Of a DNA stretch of 32,567 nt, positions 8,125 through 14,501 are shown piece by piece. The translations under genes were made by a program, and so were the position numbers. Numbering within the stretch: position 1 is the first letter of the stretch; every line of letters starts with the position of its first letter. The stretch is from assembly GCA_038213135.1 (NCBI GenBank), contig JBBQTQ010000025.1:1-32567 (forward strand), read 5' to 3'. The DNA comes from JBBQTQ01 sp038213135. Its GTDB lineage: Bacteria > Actinomycetota > Thermoleophilia > Gaiellales > Gaiellaceae. The notes under the pieces were generated by a model. It saw only the letters and a list, made by a program, of their open reading frames with translations. It did no database searches and was not told the DNA's origin.

Positions 8125-8436
8125 TTGCCCGAGCTGGACGTCTGTCCGCTGGAGGATCTTCCGTCCGGCTCGGTGAAGATCGTCCAGGCGGGGCTGGAGT
8201 CGATCGGCGTCTACAACCTCGGCGGGCAGCTTTACGCGATCGAGGACCGTTGCTCCCACGACGACGGGCCGCTCTGCGAGGGCGACTTCGACGAGGCTGA
8301 CGGCGTCGTCATCTGTCCCCGTCACGGGGCGAACTTCGACATCCGCTCCGGTCGCGCACTGACGCTCCCCGCCTACGAGCCGGTGCGGACGTATCCGGTT
8401 CGCGTCGAGGACGGGATCGTCAAGGTCAGCGTCTAA
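8125..8436 (+). CDS. Rieske [2Fe-2S] ferredoxin-like protein of the SUF cluster
   Basis: The 103-residue protein is a single Rieske domain. Its cluster ligands are Cys43 and His45 (CSHDDGPL) and Cys64 and His67 (CPRHGANFDIRSG). It has no signal peptide or membrane helix, so it is a soluble electron carrier or Fe-S client. Similar proteins occur in actinobacterial suf operons, often named as ferredoxin subunits of dioxygenases, although no dioxygenase is present here. It starts at TTG 8125, directly after the sufU TAG, with no convincing Shine-Dalgarno, so it probably depends on translational coupling. Its exact role in cluster assembly is not known. Confidence 0.9.
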   Translation: MPELDVCPLEDLPSGSVKIVQAGLESIGVYNLGGQLYAIEDRCSHDDGPLCEGDFDEADGVVICPRHGANFDIRSGRALTLPAYEPVRTYPVRVEDGIVKVSV

Positions 8437-8481
8437 ATTCTGGACGACCGGTCAGGCGCGTGCTCGACCGCGGGCTGGAGA

Positions 8482-8511
8482 TTTCCGTCGTCCTACGCGA
8501 CTCGCTAATGT
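8482..8511 (+). promoter_or_regulatory. Candidate promoter of the small intergenic transcript
   Basis: TAATGT at 8506-8511 is a good -10 box. TTTCCG at 8482-8487 lies 18 bases upstream as a weak -35. The start would fall near 8518, just before the anti-16S stretch. Confidence 0.4.
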
Positions 8512-8540
8512 AGGGCTACCGCGGAAAGGAGGTGGTCCGA

Positions 8541-8585
8541 CTGCAGTCTTCAGACAGTACGGCCAGTGGAGGTACCGACCGGTAG
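8541..8585 (+). CDS. Possible 14-residue peptide with a CTG start
   Basis: CTG at 8541 lies 8 bases after a full-strength Shine-Dalgarno (AAAGGAGG at 8525-8532) and opens 14 codons ending in TAG. The peptide would be MQSSDSTASGGTDR. A GTG at 8533 is out of frame, and an in-frame GTG at 8532-8534 would lie inside the Shine-Dalgarno. No family is recognised. The only argument for translation is the very strong ribosome site. The alternative is that the element binds 30S subunits without coding. Confidence 0.25.
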   Translation: MQSSDSTASGGTDR

Positions 8586-8703
8586 GGGCGTGTCCCCTGG
8601 ACCTAAGGGGAATCGTCTAGGCGGCGTTGGGGACTCGCTGGAAGCGCCGTCGCCTCGTACGCGAGGCGGCAGGAAGCGCCCCTGCTAAACCAGGCGGTTA
8701 CCG

Positions 8704-8738
8704 GAAGGGGTCGGCGAAAGCCGGCCCCTTCGCCTTTT
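8704..8738 (+). terminator. Rho-independent terminator
   Basis: A 12-bp stem (8704-8715 with 8720-8731, one G-T) closes a GAAA tetraloop and is followed by CGCC and TTTT at 8735-8738. It ends the small transcript and lies between convergent units, so it may also shield against the leftward dcd operon. Confidence 0.7.
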
Positions 8739-8761
8739 CGGGCCACGACCCAGCGTCTGTC

Positions 8762-9190
8762 CTAGGACTGGCCCTGATTAGGGCGCTCGAGCACGACCAG
8801 CGGGATCTGGCGGGTCGTCTTCTGCTGGTAGCTCTCGTACTGCTTGTACATCGCGACGACCCGCGTCCAGTAGCGGTCACGCTCGTCGCCACTCGCCTCG
8901 CGCGCCCGCATCGGGATCCGCTCGCGGCCGAGCTCCACCTCCACGTCGGGGTTCGCGCGCAGGTTCGTGAGCCACGCGGGGTGCTGAGGTTGGCCTCCGG
9001 CTGAGGCGACGACGACGAATCGCTCCCCGTCGTCGAGGTAGAGGAGCGGCATCGTGCGCGGCTTGCCGCTCTTCCGCCCGGTGGTGGTGAGCAGCAGGAC
9101 CGGCGCGCCGAAGAACTTGCCGCCGATCTTGCCGCCGCTGAGACGGTACAGGCCGCGGTTGGCGGCTCCCATGATCCGCTTGATGTTCAC
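8762..9190 (-). CDS. Deazaflavin (F420)-dependent nitroreductase family protein (Ddn-like)
   Basis: The 142-residue product belongs to the split-barrel Ddn family, which uses reduced F420 to reduce nitro compounds or quinones. Visible signs are APVLLLTTTGRKSGKPRTMPLLY (about 29-51), the binding motif common to the family, then VVVASAGGQPQHPAWLTNLRANP (about 60-82). The actual substrate cannot be told. It starts with GTG overlapping the stop of the epimerase gene, so it is last in a three-gene unit with dcd. An ATG 18 bases in is a possible alternative start. Confidence 0.88.
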   Translation of the reverse strand: MNIKRIMGAANRGLYRLSGGKIGGKFFGAPVLLLTTTGRKSGKPRTMPLLYLDDGERFVVVASAGGQPQHPAWLTNLRANPDVEVELGRERIPMRAREASGDERDRYWTRVVAMYKQYESYQQKTTRQIPLVVLERPNQGQS

Positions 9191-10071
9191 GCTGCCCGCT
9201 TGATCTGCTCGTCGAGCGGGAGCACGCCGAGCTCGAAAGTCTCCAGGGCGGGGGTCATGTCGGTCGTATTGTCACCGGCGGCGAGCATCTTCAGCTGGTC
9301 GCGCGTCACCGGCGGGCTCGGCAGCCTCTCCGCGAACGCTGCGCCGAGGCGCATCAAGCCGGTGGGCACGTTCACCTGCGCTCGTCGGACACGGAGCACC
9401 TTCCGGATCCGCCTGTAGAGCTCGTTCCAGGTGACCGCGTCGGGCCCGCCCAGCTCGAAGAGACGGTTTGCCGCCGCCGGCAGGTCGATCGCCTTCGCGA
9501 AATACGCGGCCACGTCGTCCACCCAGATCGGTTGCAGCCGCGCCTCGCCCGAGCCCACGACGGGCACGACCGGCGACCAGCGCACCTGACGGATGAAGGT
9601 CGGCAGCACGCCGCCATCCTTGCCGAAGATGAAGCTCGGTCGGAAGATCACCCGCTCGAGCCCGGAGTCCTCGACGGTCTTCTCCATCGCCCACTTGGCG
9701 CCGTAGTAGGGCACGAGATCCTTCGTCTGCTCGCTCGTGCCCAGGGCGCTCATCAGCACGAAGCGACGGACGCCCGCCTCGCGTGCGGCGACGACGAGGT
9801 CGCGGGTGCCGTCGATCATGATCCGCTGGAAGTCGCCGGGCTTGCCGACGATGATCGCGACCAGGTGGACGATCGCGTCGCAGCCGGCGACCGCCGTCCG
9901 CAGGCTCGCGGCATCGGTGATGTCGCCCGGGACGAGCTCGCAGCCCCAGTCGGCGAGCTGCTGGGCCCTCCTCGGGTCGCGGACGAGACAGCGCACGTCC
10001 CGGTTCTCGGCGCGGAGCGCGTGCACGACATGGCGCCCGACGAAACCTGTCCCGCCTGTGACGAGGATCAC
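9187..10071 (-). CDS. NAD(P)-binding epimerase of the NDUFA9/NmrA-like type
   Basis: This 294-residue protein is an atypical short-chain dehydrogenase. The Rossmann motif VTGGTGFVGRHV lies at about 4-15, followed by VHLVAIIVGKPGDF and a YYGAKWAMEKTVEDS segment (about 124-138) where the usual YxxxK reads YGAKWAME. The C-terminal part, PIWVDDVAAYFAKAI, fits proteins annotated as complex I NDUFA9-like or NAD(P)H-binding. Members act as reductases or assembly factors, and no substrate can be assigned. GTG start overlaps the dcd stop and its own stop overlaps the Ddn-like gene, giving a tight operon. Confidence 0.85.
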   Translation of the reverse strand: MILVTGGTGFVGRHVVHALRAENRDVRCLVRDPRRAQQLADWGCELVPGDITDAASLRTAVAGCDAIVHLVAIIVGKPGDFQRIMIDGTRDLVVAAREAGVRRFVLMSALGTSEQTKDLVPYYGAKWAMEKTVEDSGLERVIFRPSFIFGKDGGVLPTFIRQVRWSPVVPVVGSGEARLQPIWVDDVAAYFAKAIDLPAAANRLFELGGPDAVTWNELYRRIRKVLRVRRAQVNVPTGLMRLGAAFAERLPSPPVTRDQLKMLAAGDNTTDMTPALETFELGVLPLDEQIKRAA

Positions 10072-10628
10072 TCGAAATTCTTCCAGTACCGTGAGGGCGT
10101 CGGCCCCTTCTGGCCCTGGTACTTCGAGCCGAGTCCCGAGGCGCCGTAGGGCGTCTCCGCCGGCTCCGAGAGCTGGACAAACGAGAGCTGGCCGATCTTC
10201 ATCTCGTGGTAGATCGTGATCGGGAGGTTGGCGACGTTCGAGAGCTCGAGCGTCACGTGCCCGTCCCAGCCGGGGTCGATGAAGCCCGCCGTCGAGTGGA
10301 TCAGCAGGCCGAGCCGGCCCAGGCTCGACTTCCCCTCGAGCCGCGCCACCAGGTCGTCGGGCAGCTTCACGCGCTCCAGCGTCGAACCGAGCACGAACTC
10401 GCCCGGATGGAGGATGAACGGCTCGCTGTCGATCTCGACGAGCTCGGTCAGGCCCTCCTGCTCCTGCTTCACGTCGATGTACGGGTAGCGCGAGTTGCGG
10501 AAGACCCGGAAGTAGCGGTCGACACGCACGTCGACGCTCGACGGCTGCAGGAGCGAGGGGTCGTAGGGATCGATCTCGATGCGGCCCTCGTGGAGCAGGC
10601 GGCGGATCGTCACGTCGGCGAGGACCAC
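10068..10628 (-). CDS. dcd: dCTP deaminase, probably dUMP-forming (bifunctional)
   Basis: The enzyme deaminates dCTP. Forms like this one also hydrolyse the product, giving dUMP for thymidylate synthesis. The 186-residue protein shows RLEGKSSLGRLGL (about 95-107), HSTAGFIDPGWDGHVTLE (about 111-128) and the nucleotide-binding C-terminus SKYQGQKGPTPSR. These closely match the M. tuberculosis bifunctional enzyme, including STAGFIDPG where the mono-functional E. coli enzyme reads VTAHRIDPG. Bifunctionality is inferred from that match. It starts with GTG 7 bases after a TAGAAT box and heads the dcd-epimerase-Ddn unit, divergent from the aminotransferase gene. Confidence 0.93.
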   Translation of the reverse strand: MVLADVTIRRLLHEGRIEIDPYDPSLLQPSSVDVRVDRYFRVFRNSRYPYIDVKQEQEGLTELVEIDSEPFILHPGEFVLGSTLERVKLPDDLVARLEGKSSLGRLGLLIHSTAGFIDPGWDGHVTLELSNVANLPITIYHEMKIGQLSFVQLSEPAETPYGASGLGSKYQGQKGPTPSRYWKNFE

Positions 10629-10635
10629 GGCGCCG

Positions 10636-10641
10636 ATTCTA
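10636..10641 (-). promoter_or_regulatory. dcd -10 box, leaderless-type
   Basis: On the minus strand TAGAAT is followed by 7 bases and the GTG at 10628. It lies in the 41-base divergent gap shared with the aminotransferase gene. Confidence 0.5.
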
Positions 10642-10657
10642 CGGCCGTGCCCTCCGC

Positions 10658-10663
10658 TATCGT
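10658..10663 (+). promoter_or_regulatory. Aminotransferase -10 box, leaderless-type
   Basis: TATCGT is followed by CCGGAC and the GTG at 10670. The 6-base gap again predicts a leaderless mRNA. The two divergent boxes are only 16 bases apart. Confidence 0.45.
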
Positions 10664-10669
10664 CCGGAC

Positions 10670-11995
10670 GTGGCTGCGACCCGGGCGATCGAGCTGAAGA
10701 CCGAGGTTCCGGGGCCGCGCTCCCGCGAGATCCTCGAGCGCAAGGCGCAGGCGATCGCCGATCCGCTCTCGATCTACCTACCGGTTGTGATCGCCGAGGG
10801 TCGGGGCGCGACGCTCACCGACGTCGACGGCAACACCTTCATCGACTTCTCGGGCGGGGTCGGCTGTCTCAACGTCGGCCACTCGCATCCGAAGGTCGTC
10901 GCCGCTGCGCAGGAGCAGCTCGCGCGCTTCTCGCACACCGACTTCACGATCGTCCCGTACGAGGTCTACGTCACGCTCGCCGAGCGGTTGCTCGCGCTGA
11001 CGCCGATCTCGGGGCCGACCAAGGCGGCGTTCTTCAACGCGGGTACCGAAGCGGTCGAGAACGCGGTCAAGTTCGCGCGCGCCTACACGAAGCGCTCGGC
11101 CGTGATCGCCTTCGAGGGCGGCTTCCACGGACGGACGCTGCTCTCGCTGTCGCTGACCTCGAAGACCCATCCCTACAAGGCGGGGCTCGGCCCCTTCTCG
11201 CCGTCGATCTACCGCGTTCCGTTTCCGAACGGCTACCGCGGGCCTCACGCGAAGACGGCGCTGGCCGCGCTCGAGCGTGCGCTGGTCACGCAGGTCGCGG
11301 CCGAGGAGGTCGCGGCGATCGTGATCGAGCCGGTGCAGGGCGAGGGCGGCTTCCTCCCGGCCGGGCAGGAGTTCATGGAGGGCGTGCGGCGAGTCTGCGA
11401 CGACAACGGGATCGTGCTGGTCGTCGACGAGATCCAGACCGGCTTCGCCAGAACGGGGCGGATGTTCTCGATCGAGCACTACGGCGTCGAGGCCGACCTG
11501 ATCACCGTGGCGAAGTCGATCGCCGCCGGCCTCCCGCTCTCCGGCGTACTCGGTCGCGCCGAGATCATGGACGCGCCGGGCGATTCCGCGATCGGCGGCA
11601 CATACGTCGGCAACCCGGTCGCGCAGGCGGCCGCGCTCGCCGTTCTCGACGTGATCGAGGAGGAGGGCCTGATCGCCCGCGCGGAAACGCTCGGCGAAAC
11701 GATCCGCGCCCGGATGACTGCATGGCAGGAGCGCTTCGAGCAGATCGGCGACGTTCGCGGCCTCGGCGCGATGCTGGCGATCGAGCTCGTGCACGACCGC
11801 CCGAGCAAGGATCCGGCGCCGGAGCTCGCGAGCGCGGTCGTCGAGCAGGCTGCCGCGGCCGGTCTACTGCTCCTGAAGGCGGGGATCTACTCGAACTGCA
11901 TCCGCGTCCTGCTCCCGCTCGTGACCAGCGAGGCCGAGCTGGACGAGGCGCTCGGCGTCTGGGAACAGGCGCTCGAAGCGGTTCTGCGGGCGTAG
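10670..11995 (+). CDS. gabT: Class III aminotransferase, probably 4-aminobutyrate aminotransferase
   Basis: A PLP-dependent enzyme that most likely moves the amino group of 4-aminobutyrate to 2-oxoglutarate. The 441-residue product has FSGGVGCLNVGHSHP (about 61-75), FFNAGTEAVENAVK for cofactor phosphate binding, FEGGFHGRT, the PLP-ring Asp in VVDEIQTGFARTG, and the Schiff-base Lys282 in VAKSIAAGLPLSG. The N-terminal EVPGPRS fits GabT, but class III enzymes are hard to tell apart, so ornithine or beta-alanine as substrate is possible. The GTG start at 10670 is supported by the promoter box. A kinase gene follows after 29 bases. No succinate-semialdehyde dehydrogenase gene is nearby. Confidence 0.85.
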   Translation: MAATRAIELKTEVPGPRSREILERKAQAIADPLSIYLPVVIAEGRGATLTDVDGNTFIDFSGGVGCLNVGHSHPKVVAAAQEQLARFSHTDFTIVPYEVYVTLAERLLALTPISGPTKAAFFNAGTEAVENAVKFARAYTKRSAVIAFEGGFHGRTLLSLSLTSKTHPYKAGLGPFSPSIYRVPFPNGYRGPHAKTALAALERALVTQVAAEEVAAIVIEPVQGEGGFLPAGQEFMEGVRRVCDDNGIVLVVDEIQTGFARTGRMFSIEHYGVEADLITVAKSIAAGLPLSGVLGRAEIMDAPGDSAIGGTYVGNPVAQAAALAVLDVIEEEGLIARAETLGETIRARMTAWQERFEQIGDVRGLGAMLAIELVHDRPSKDPAPELASAVVEQAAAAGLLLLKAGIYSNCIRVLLPLVTSEAELDEALGVWEQALEAVLRA

Positions 11996-12024
11996 TTCTC
12001 CCGCAGCAGGGCAATCTTCCCTCC

Positions 12025-13467
12025 GTGGTCGGTGAGGTAGTCGACGAGCGCTACGAGCTCGAGGAACGGATCGGCGTCGGCGGGATGTCGAATGTCTTCC
12101 GCGCGCACGACACCCTGCTCGAGCGTCACGTCGCGCTGAAGATCCTCCACGAGCAGTACACGGAGGACGAGGAATACGTCGAGCGGTTCCGTCGCGAGGC
12201 CCGTGCCGCGGCCCAGCTGAGCCATCCCAACATCGTCACGGTGATCGACCGGGGCGAGTCCGGCGGGCGGCAGTACATCGTCTTCGAGTACGTGGAGGGC
12301 GAGAACCTCAAGCAGCTCGTCGCGCGGAGCGGCCCGCTGCCGGTGCGCCAGGCGCTCGAGCTCGGGATCCAGATCGGCCGCGCGCTCGCGTTTGCGCACG
12401 CCAACGGACTCGTCCATCGCGACGTGAAGCCGCAAAACGTCCTGCTCGGGAACGGCGAGGCGAAGGTCACCGACTTCGGGATCGCACGCTCGCTCGACGT
12501 GGCGCACGGATTGACGCAGACGGGCACGGTGATGGGGACGAGCGACTACATCGCGCCGGAGCAGGCGAGCGGTCACGGCTCGACCGAGCAGAGCGACGTC
12601 TATTCGCTCGGGGTCGTCCTCTACGAGCTGCTGACGGGCAAGCCGCCCTATTCGGGCGACAACTTCGTCGCCGTTGCGATGCGACACGTCAACGAGCCGG
12701 TGCCGAGCCTGATCGAGCGCCGGCCCGAGGTGCCGGCGCGGCTCGAGACTGCTGTTCGAACGGCGATGGCGAAGGACCCCGCCGATCGTTTCCCGACGAT
12801 GGCCGAATTCGAGGGCGAGCTCGAGGCGTGCCTCCGCGAGCTCGGAGCGCCGGACGGCGACCGGACGATGATCAAGCGGGAGCCTGTGGCCTCGCCTCGC
12901 GCTCGGCGGCAGCGGCGCAGTTTGCCGCTCGCTTTGGTCGCGGTGCTGCTCGTCGCGGGGGCGATTGCCGCCGCTCTCTACTTCGGGCTCCGTCATACCG
13001 GGGGTGGTGGCGGGACGCCCACGGTGGCGTCCGTCGCGCACGCGGTCAGTCTCAGCTCGGTGGCGAGCTACGACCCGGTGCCCGGCGACGGCACCGAGCA
13101 CGACGAGCGGCTCCAGTACGCGACCGACCGCGATCCGACGACCTACTGGGAGACGGAGCTCTACGCGGGCAACACGTTCGGCGGTCTCAAGTCCGGCGTC
13201 GGGCTCGTGCTCGCCGCGCCGCAGGCGACGAAGCTGGCCACGTTGACGATCAAGTCGAACACGCCCGGTTTCCATGCGGTGATCAAGGCGGGGAGCTCGA
13301 CCGAGGGTCCGTTCGCGGACGTGTCCTCGAACCGGACCGTCAACAAGTCGACGACCTTCCAGCTGCACGTGCCGGAGCCGAGGCGCTACTACCTCGTCTG
13401 GATCACACAGCTCGTCGCCGTCCTCGACCGGGTGGAGATCAACGAGGTGACGGCGACCGGCCCCTAA
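12025..13467 (+). CDS. Transmembrane Ser/Thr protein kinase with discoidin-like outer domain
   Basis: The 480-residue product has a Hanks-type kinase domain (about 10-275): glycine loop IGVGGMSNVF, Lys39 in VALKIL, catalytic HRD 131-133 with KPQN, DFG 150-152, and IAPE before the P+1 loop. After a basic juxtamembrane stretch comes one membrane helix (about 300-321). The outer domain (about 335-480) has SYDPVPGDGTEHDERL and the ATDRDPTTYWETELY block of discoidin/F5-8C-like domains, seen also at the C-terminus of actinobacterial MviN and related kinases. It has no PASTA repeats, so it should sense a different ligand than pknB. GTG 12025 is chosen because an upstream extension of the frame only overlaps the aminotransferase gene. 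The stop overlaps that of ddl, convergent. Confidence 0.93.
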   Translation: MVGEVVDERYELEERIGVGGMSNVFRAHDTLLERHVALKILHEQYTEDEEYVERFRREARAAAQLSHPNIVTVIDRGESGGRQYIVFEYVEGENLKQLVARSGPLPVRQALELGIQIGRALAFAHANGLVHRDVKPQNVLLGNGEAKVTDFGIARSLDVAHGLTQTGTVMGTSDYIAPEQASGHGSTEQSDVYSLGVVLYELLTGKPPYSGDNFVAVAMRHVNEPVPSLIERRPEVPARLETAVRTAMAKDPADRFPTMAEFEGELEACLRELGAPDGDRTMIKREPVASPRARRQRRSLPLALVAVLLVAGAIAAALYFGLRHTGGGGGTPTVASVAHAVSLSSVASYDPVPGDGTEHDERLQYATDRDPTTYWETELYAGNTFGGLKSGVGLVLAAPQATKLATLTIKSNTPGFHAVIKAGSSTEGPFADVSSNRTVNKSTTFQLHVPEPRRYYLVWITQLVAVLDRVEINEVTATGP

Positions 13468-14501
13468 TACTCGAGCCGGCTGCGGCGCTCGTGCCGTTCG
13501 AGCGCGAGGTCGATCAGCCGTTCCAGTAGCTCGCGGTACGGGATGCCGGAGGCCTCGAAGAGCTTGGCGTAGACACTCGTCGAGGTGAAGCCCGGGATCG
13601 TGTTCAGCTCGTTGACGAGCACCTCGCCGTCCTCGCGGACGAAGCAGTCGGCCCGAGCCATGCCCTCGCACTCCGTCGCGACGAAGGCGCGAACCGAGAG
13701 CTCCTGGACGCGCTCGGCCTGCTCGGGCGTGACCCGCGGCGGGATGAGCAGCTCCATGCCGCCCTCGTCGTACTTGGCGCCGTAGTCGTACCACTCGGCG
13801 TGGGCGACGATCTCGCCGGGGAGCGAGGCGATCGGCGGCGGCGTCCGGTTGCCGAGCACGCCGCACTCGACCTCGACGCCCGCGACGAACTCCTCGACGA
13901 GCACCTTCTCGTCGTGGCGGCGGGCGAGCGCGACGGCCTGCTCGAGCTCGGTCTCGTCGTGGGCCTTCGAGATCCCGACGGAGGAGCCGAGCCGCGCGGG
14001 CTTCACGAAGACCGGGAAGCCGAACGGGTTCTCGACTGGGTCGCCGAGCCGGAGGGTGACGTTGCGCGTCACGGGGATGCCGTGGTCGCGCATGACCGAC
14101 TTGAAGAGGTCTTTGTCCATGCAGAGGGCCGAGGCCGCGACGCCTGCCCCGACGTAGGGGACGTCCGCCAGCTCGAGCAGGCCCTGGACGGTGCCGTCCT
14201 CGCCGAAGGGGCCGTGCAGGATCGGCAGGACGACCTCGACCGAGGAGAGCGCGGGCAGCACCGCCGCGTCCGCGACCGGAACGGGCAGTGTCTCCGCGGG
14301 ACCTTGACCTGTGACTGTCACAGGTAGTTGGCCCTTCGGGCCACCCTGGCCGAGCTCCCAGCGGCCGTCGCGGGCGATGGTGACTGTCACCACCTCGTGG
14401 CCCGCGGCCTCCAGCGCTTCGCAGACCGAGCGCGCCGACGCGACCGAGATGTCGTGCTCGCTCGAGCGGCCGCCGAGCACCACGGCCACGCGCCGGCTCA
14501 C
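13464..14501 (-). CDS. ddl: D-alanine--D-alanine ligase
   Basis: Ddl joins two D-alanines with ATP for peptidoglycan precursor synthesis. The 345-residue ATP-grasp protein shows LGGRSSEHDISVASA (about 9-23), the HGPFGEDGTVQG loop, ATP-binding FVKPARLGSSVGISKA, and the metal and product site VNELNTIPGFT near the C-terminus. Length is normal. It is last in the leftward wall cluster, overlapping the pknB stop by 4 bases, a position that links substrate supply to the kinase. Two palindromic repeats lie in its 5' half, at 14307-14325 and 14378-14392, and both encode VTVT using the otherwise uncommon codon ACA. Confidence 0.96.
   Translation of the reverse strand: MSRRVAVVLGGRSSEHDISVASARSVCEALEAAGHEVVTVTIARDGRWELGQGGPKGQLPVTVTGQGPAETLPVPVADAAVLPALSSVEVVLPILHGPFGEDGTVQGLLELADVPYVGAGVAASALCMDKDLFKSVMRDHGIPVTRNVTLRLGDPVENPFGFPVFVKPARLGSSVGISKAHDETELEQAVALARRHDEKVLVEEFVAGVEVECGVLGNRTPPPIASLPGEIVAHAEWYDYGAKYDEGGMELLIPPRVTPEQAERVQELSVRAFVATECEGMARADCFVREDGEVLVNELNTIPGFTSTSVYAKLFEASGIPYRELLERLIDLALERHERRSRLEY
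14307..14325. repeat. Palindromic repeat, copy 2 (in ddl)
   Basis: ACCTGTGAC-T-GTCACAGGT is a perfect palindrome with 9-base arms. It lies in the variable loop of Ddl between the N-terminal domain strands. Confidence 0.6.
14378..14392. repeat. Palindromic repeat, copy 3 (in ddl)
   Basis: TGGTGAC-T-GTCACCA is a perfect palindrome with 7-base arms, 52 bases from copy 2. It encodes a conserved strand (EVVTVTIA on the coding strand), so here the DNA pattern could partly be coincidence. Confidence 0.45.

Larger units (their letters stand above)
8518..8738 (+). ncRNA. Putative small structured transcript with anti-16S element
   Basis: The 325-base gap 8437-8761 holds no ordinary gene, but the part after the candidate promoter is highly structured. 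Bases 8523-8538 can pair continuously (16 pairs, two G-U) with the conserved 3' tail of 16S rRNA. Next come a 14-codon ORF (8541-8585), alternative GGGG/CCCC/GGGG pairings at 8585-8610, a 7-bp stem 8620-8626/8645-8651, a 9-bp stem 8649-8657/8662-8670 with a TACG loop (the two share 3 bases, so they compete), and a terminator at 8704-8738. GGAAGCGCC is repeated at 8640 and 8672. No protein gene follows on this strand, so it is a stand-alone RNA or a very small gene. I do not recognise a known RNA family. Confidence 0.4.

Noticed and set aside
8620..8703. A tRNA or tmRNA in the 8.5 kb gap
   Set aside because: The stems look tRNA-like at first, and CTGCTAA recalls a serine anticodon loop, but no T-loop consensus or acceptor stem exists.
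10579..13467. A 962-residue open frame that would fuse an unknown N-terminus to the kinase
   Set aside because: Its first two thirds run in another frame over the aminotransferase gene and have Arg-rich shadow composition. The kinase starts at GTG 12025.
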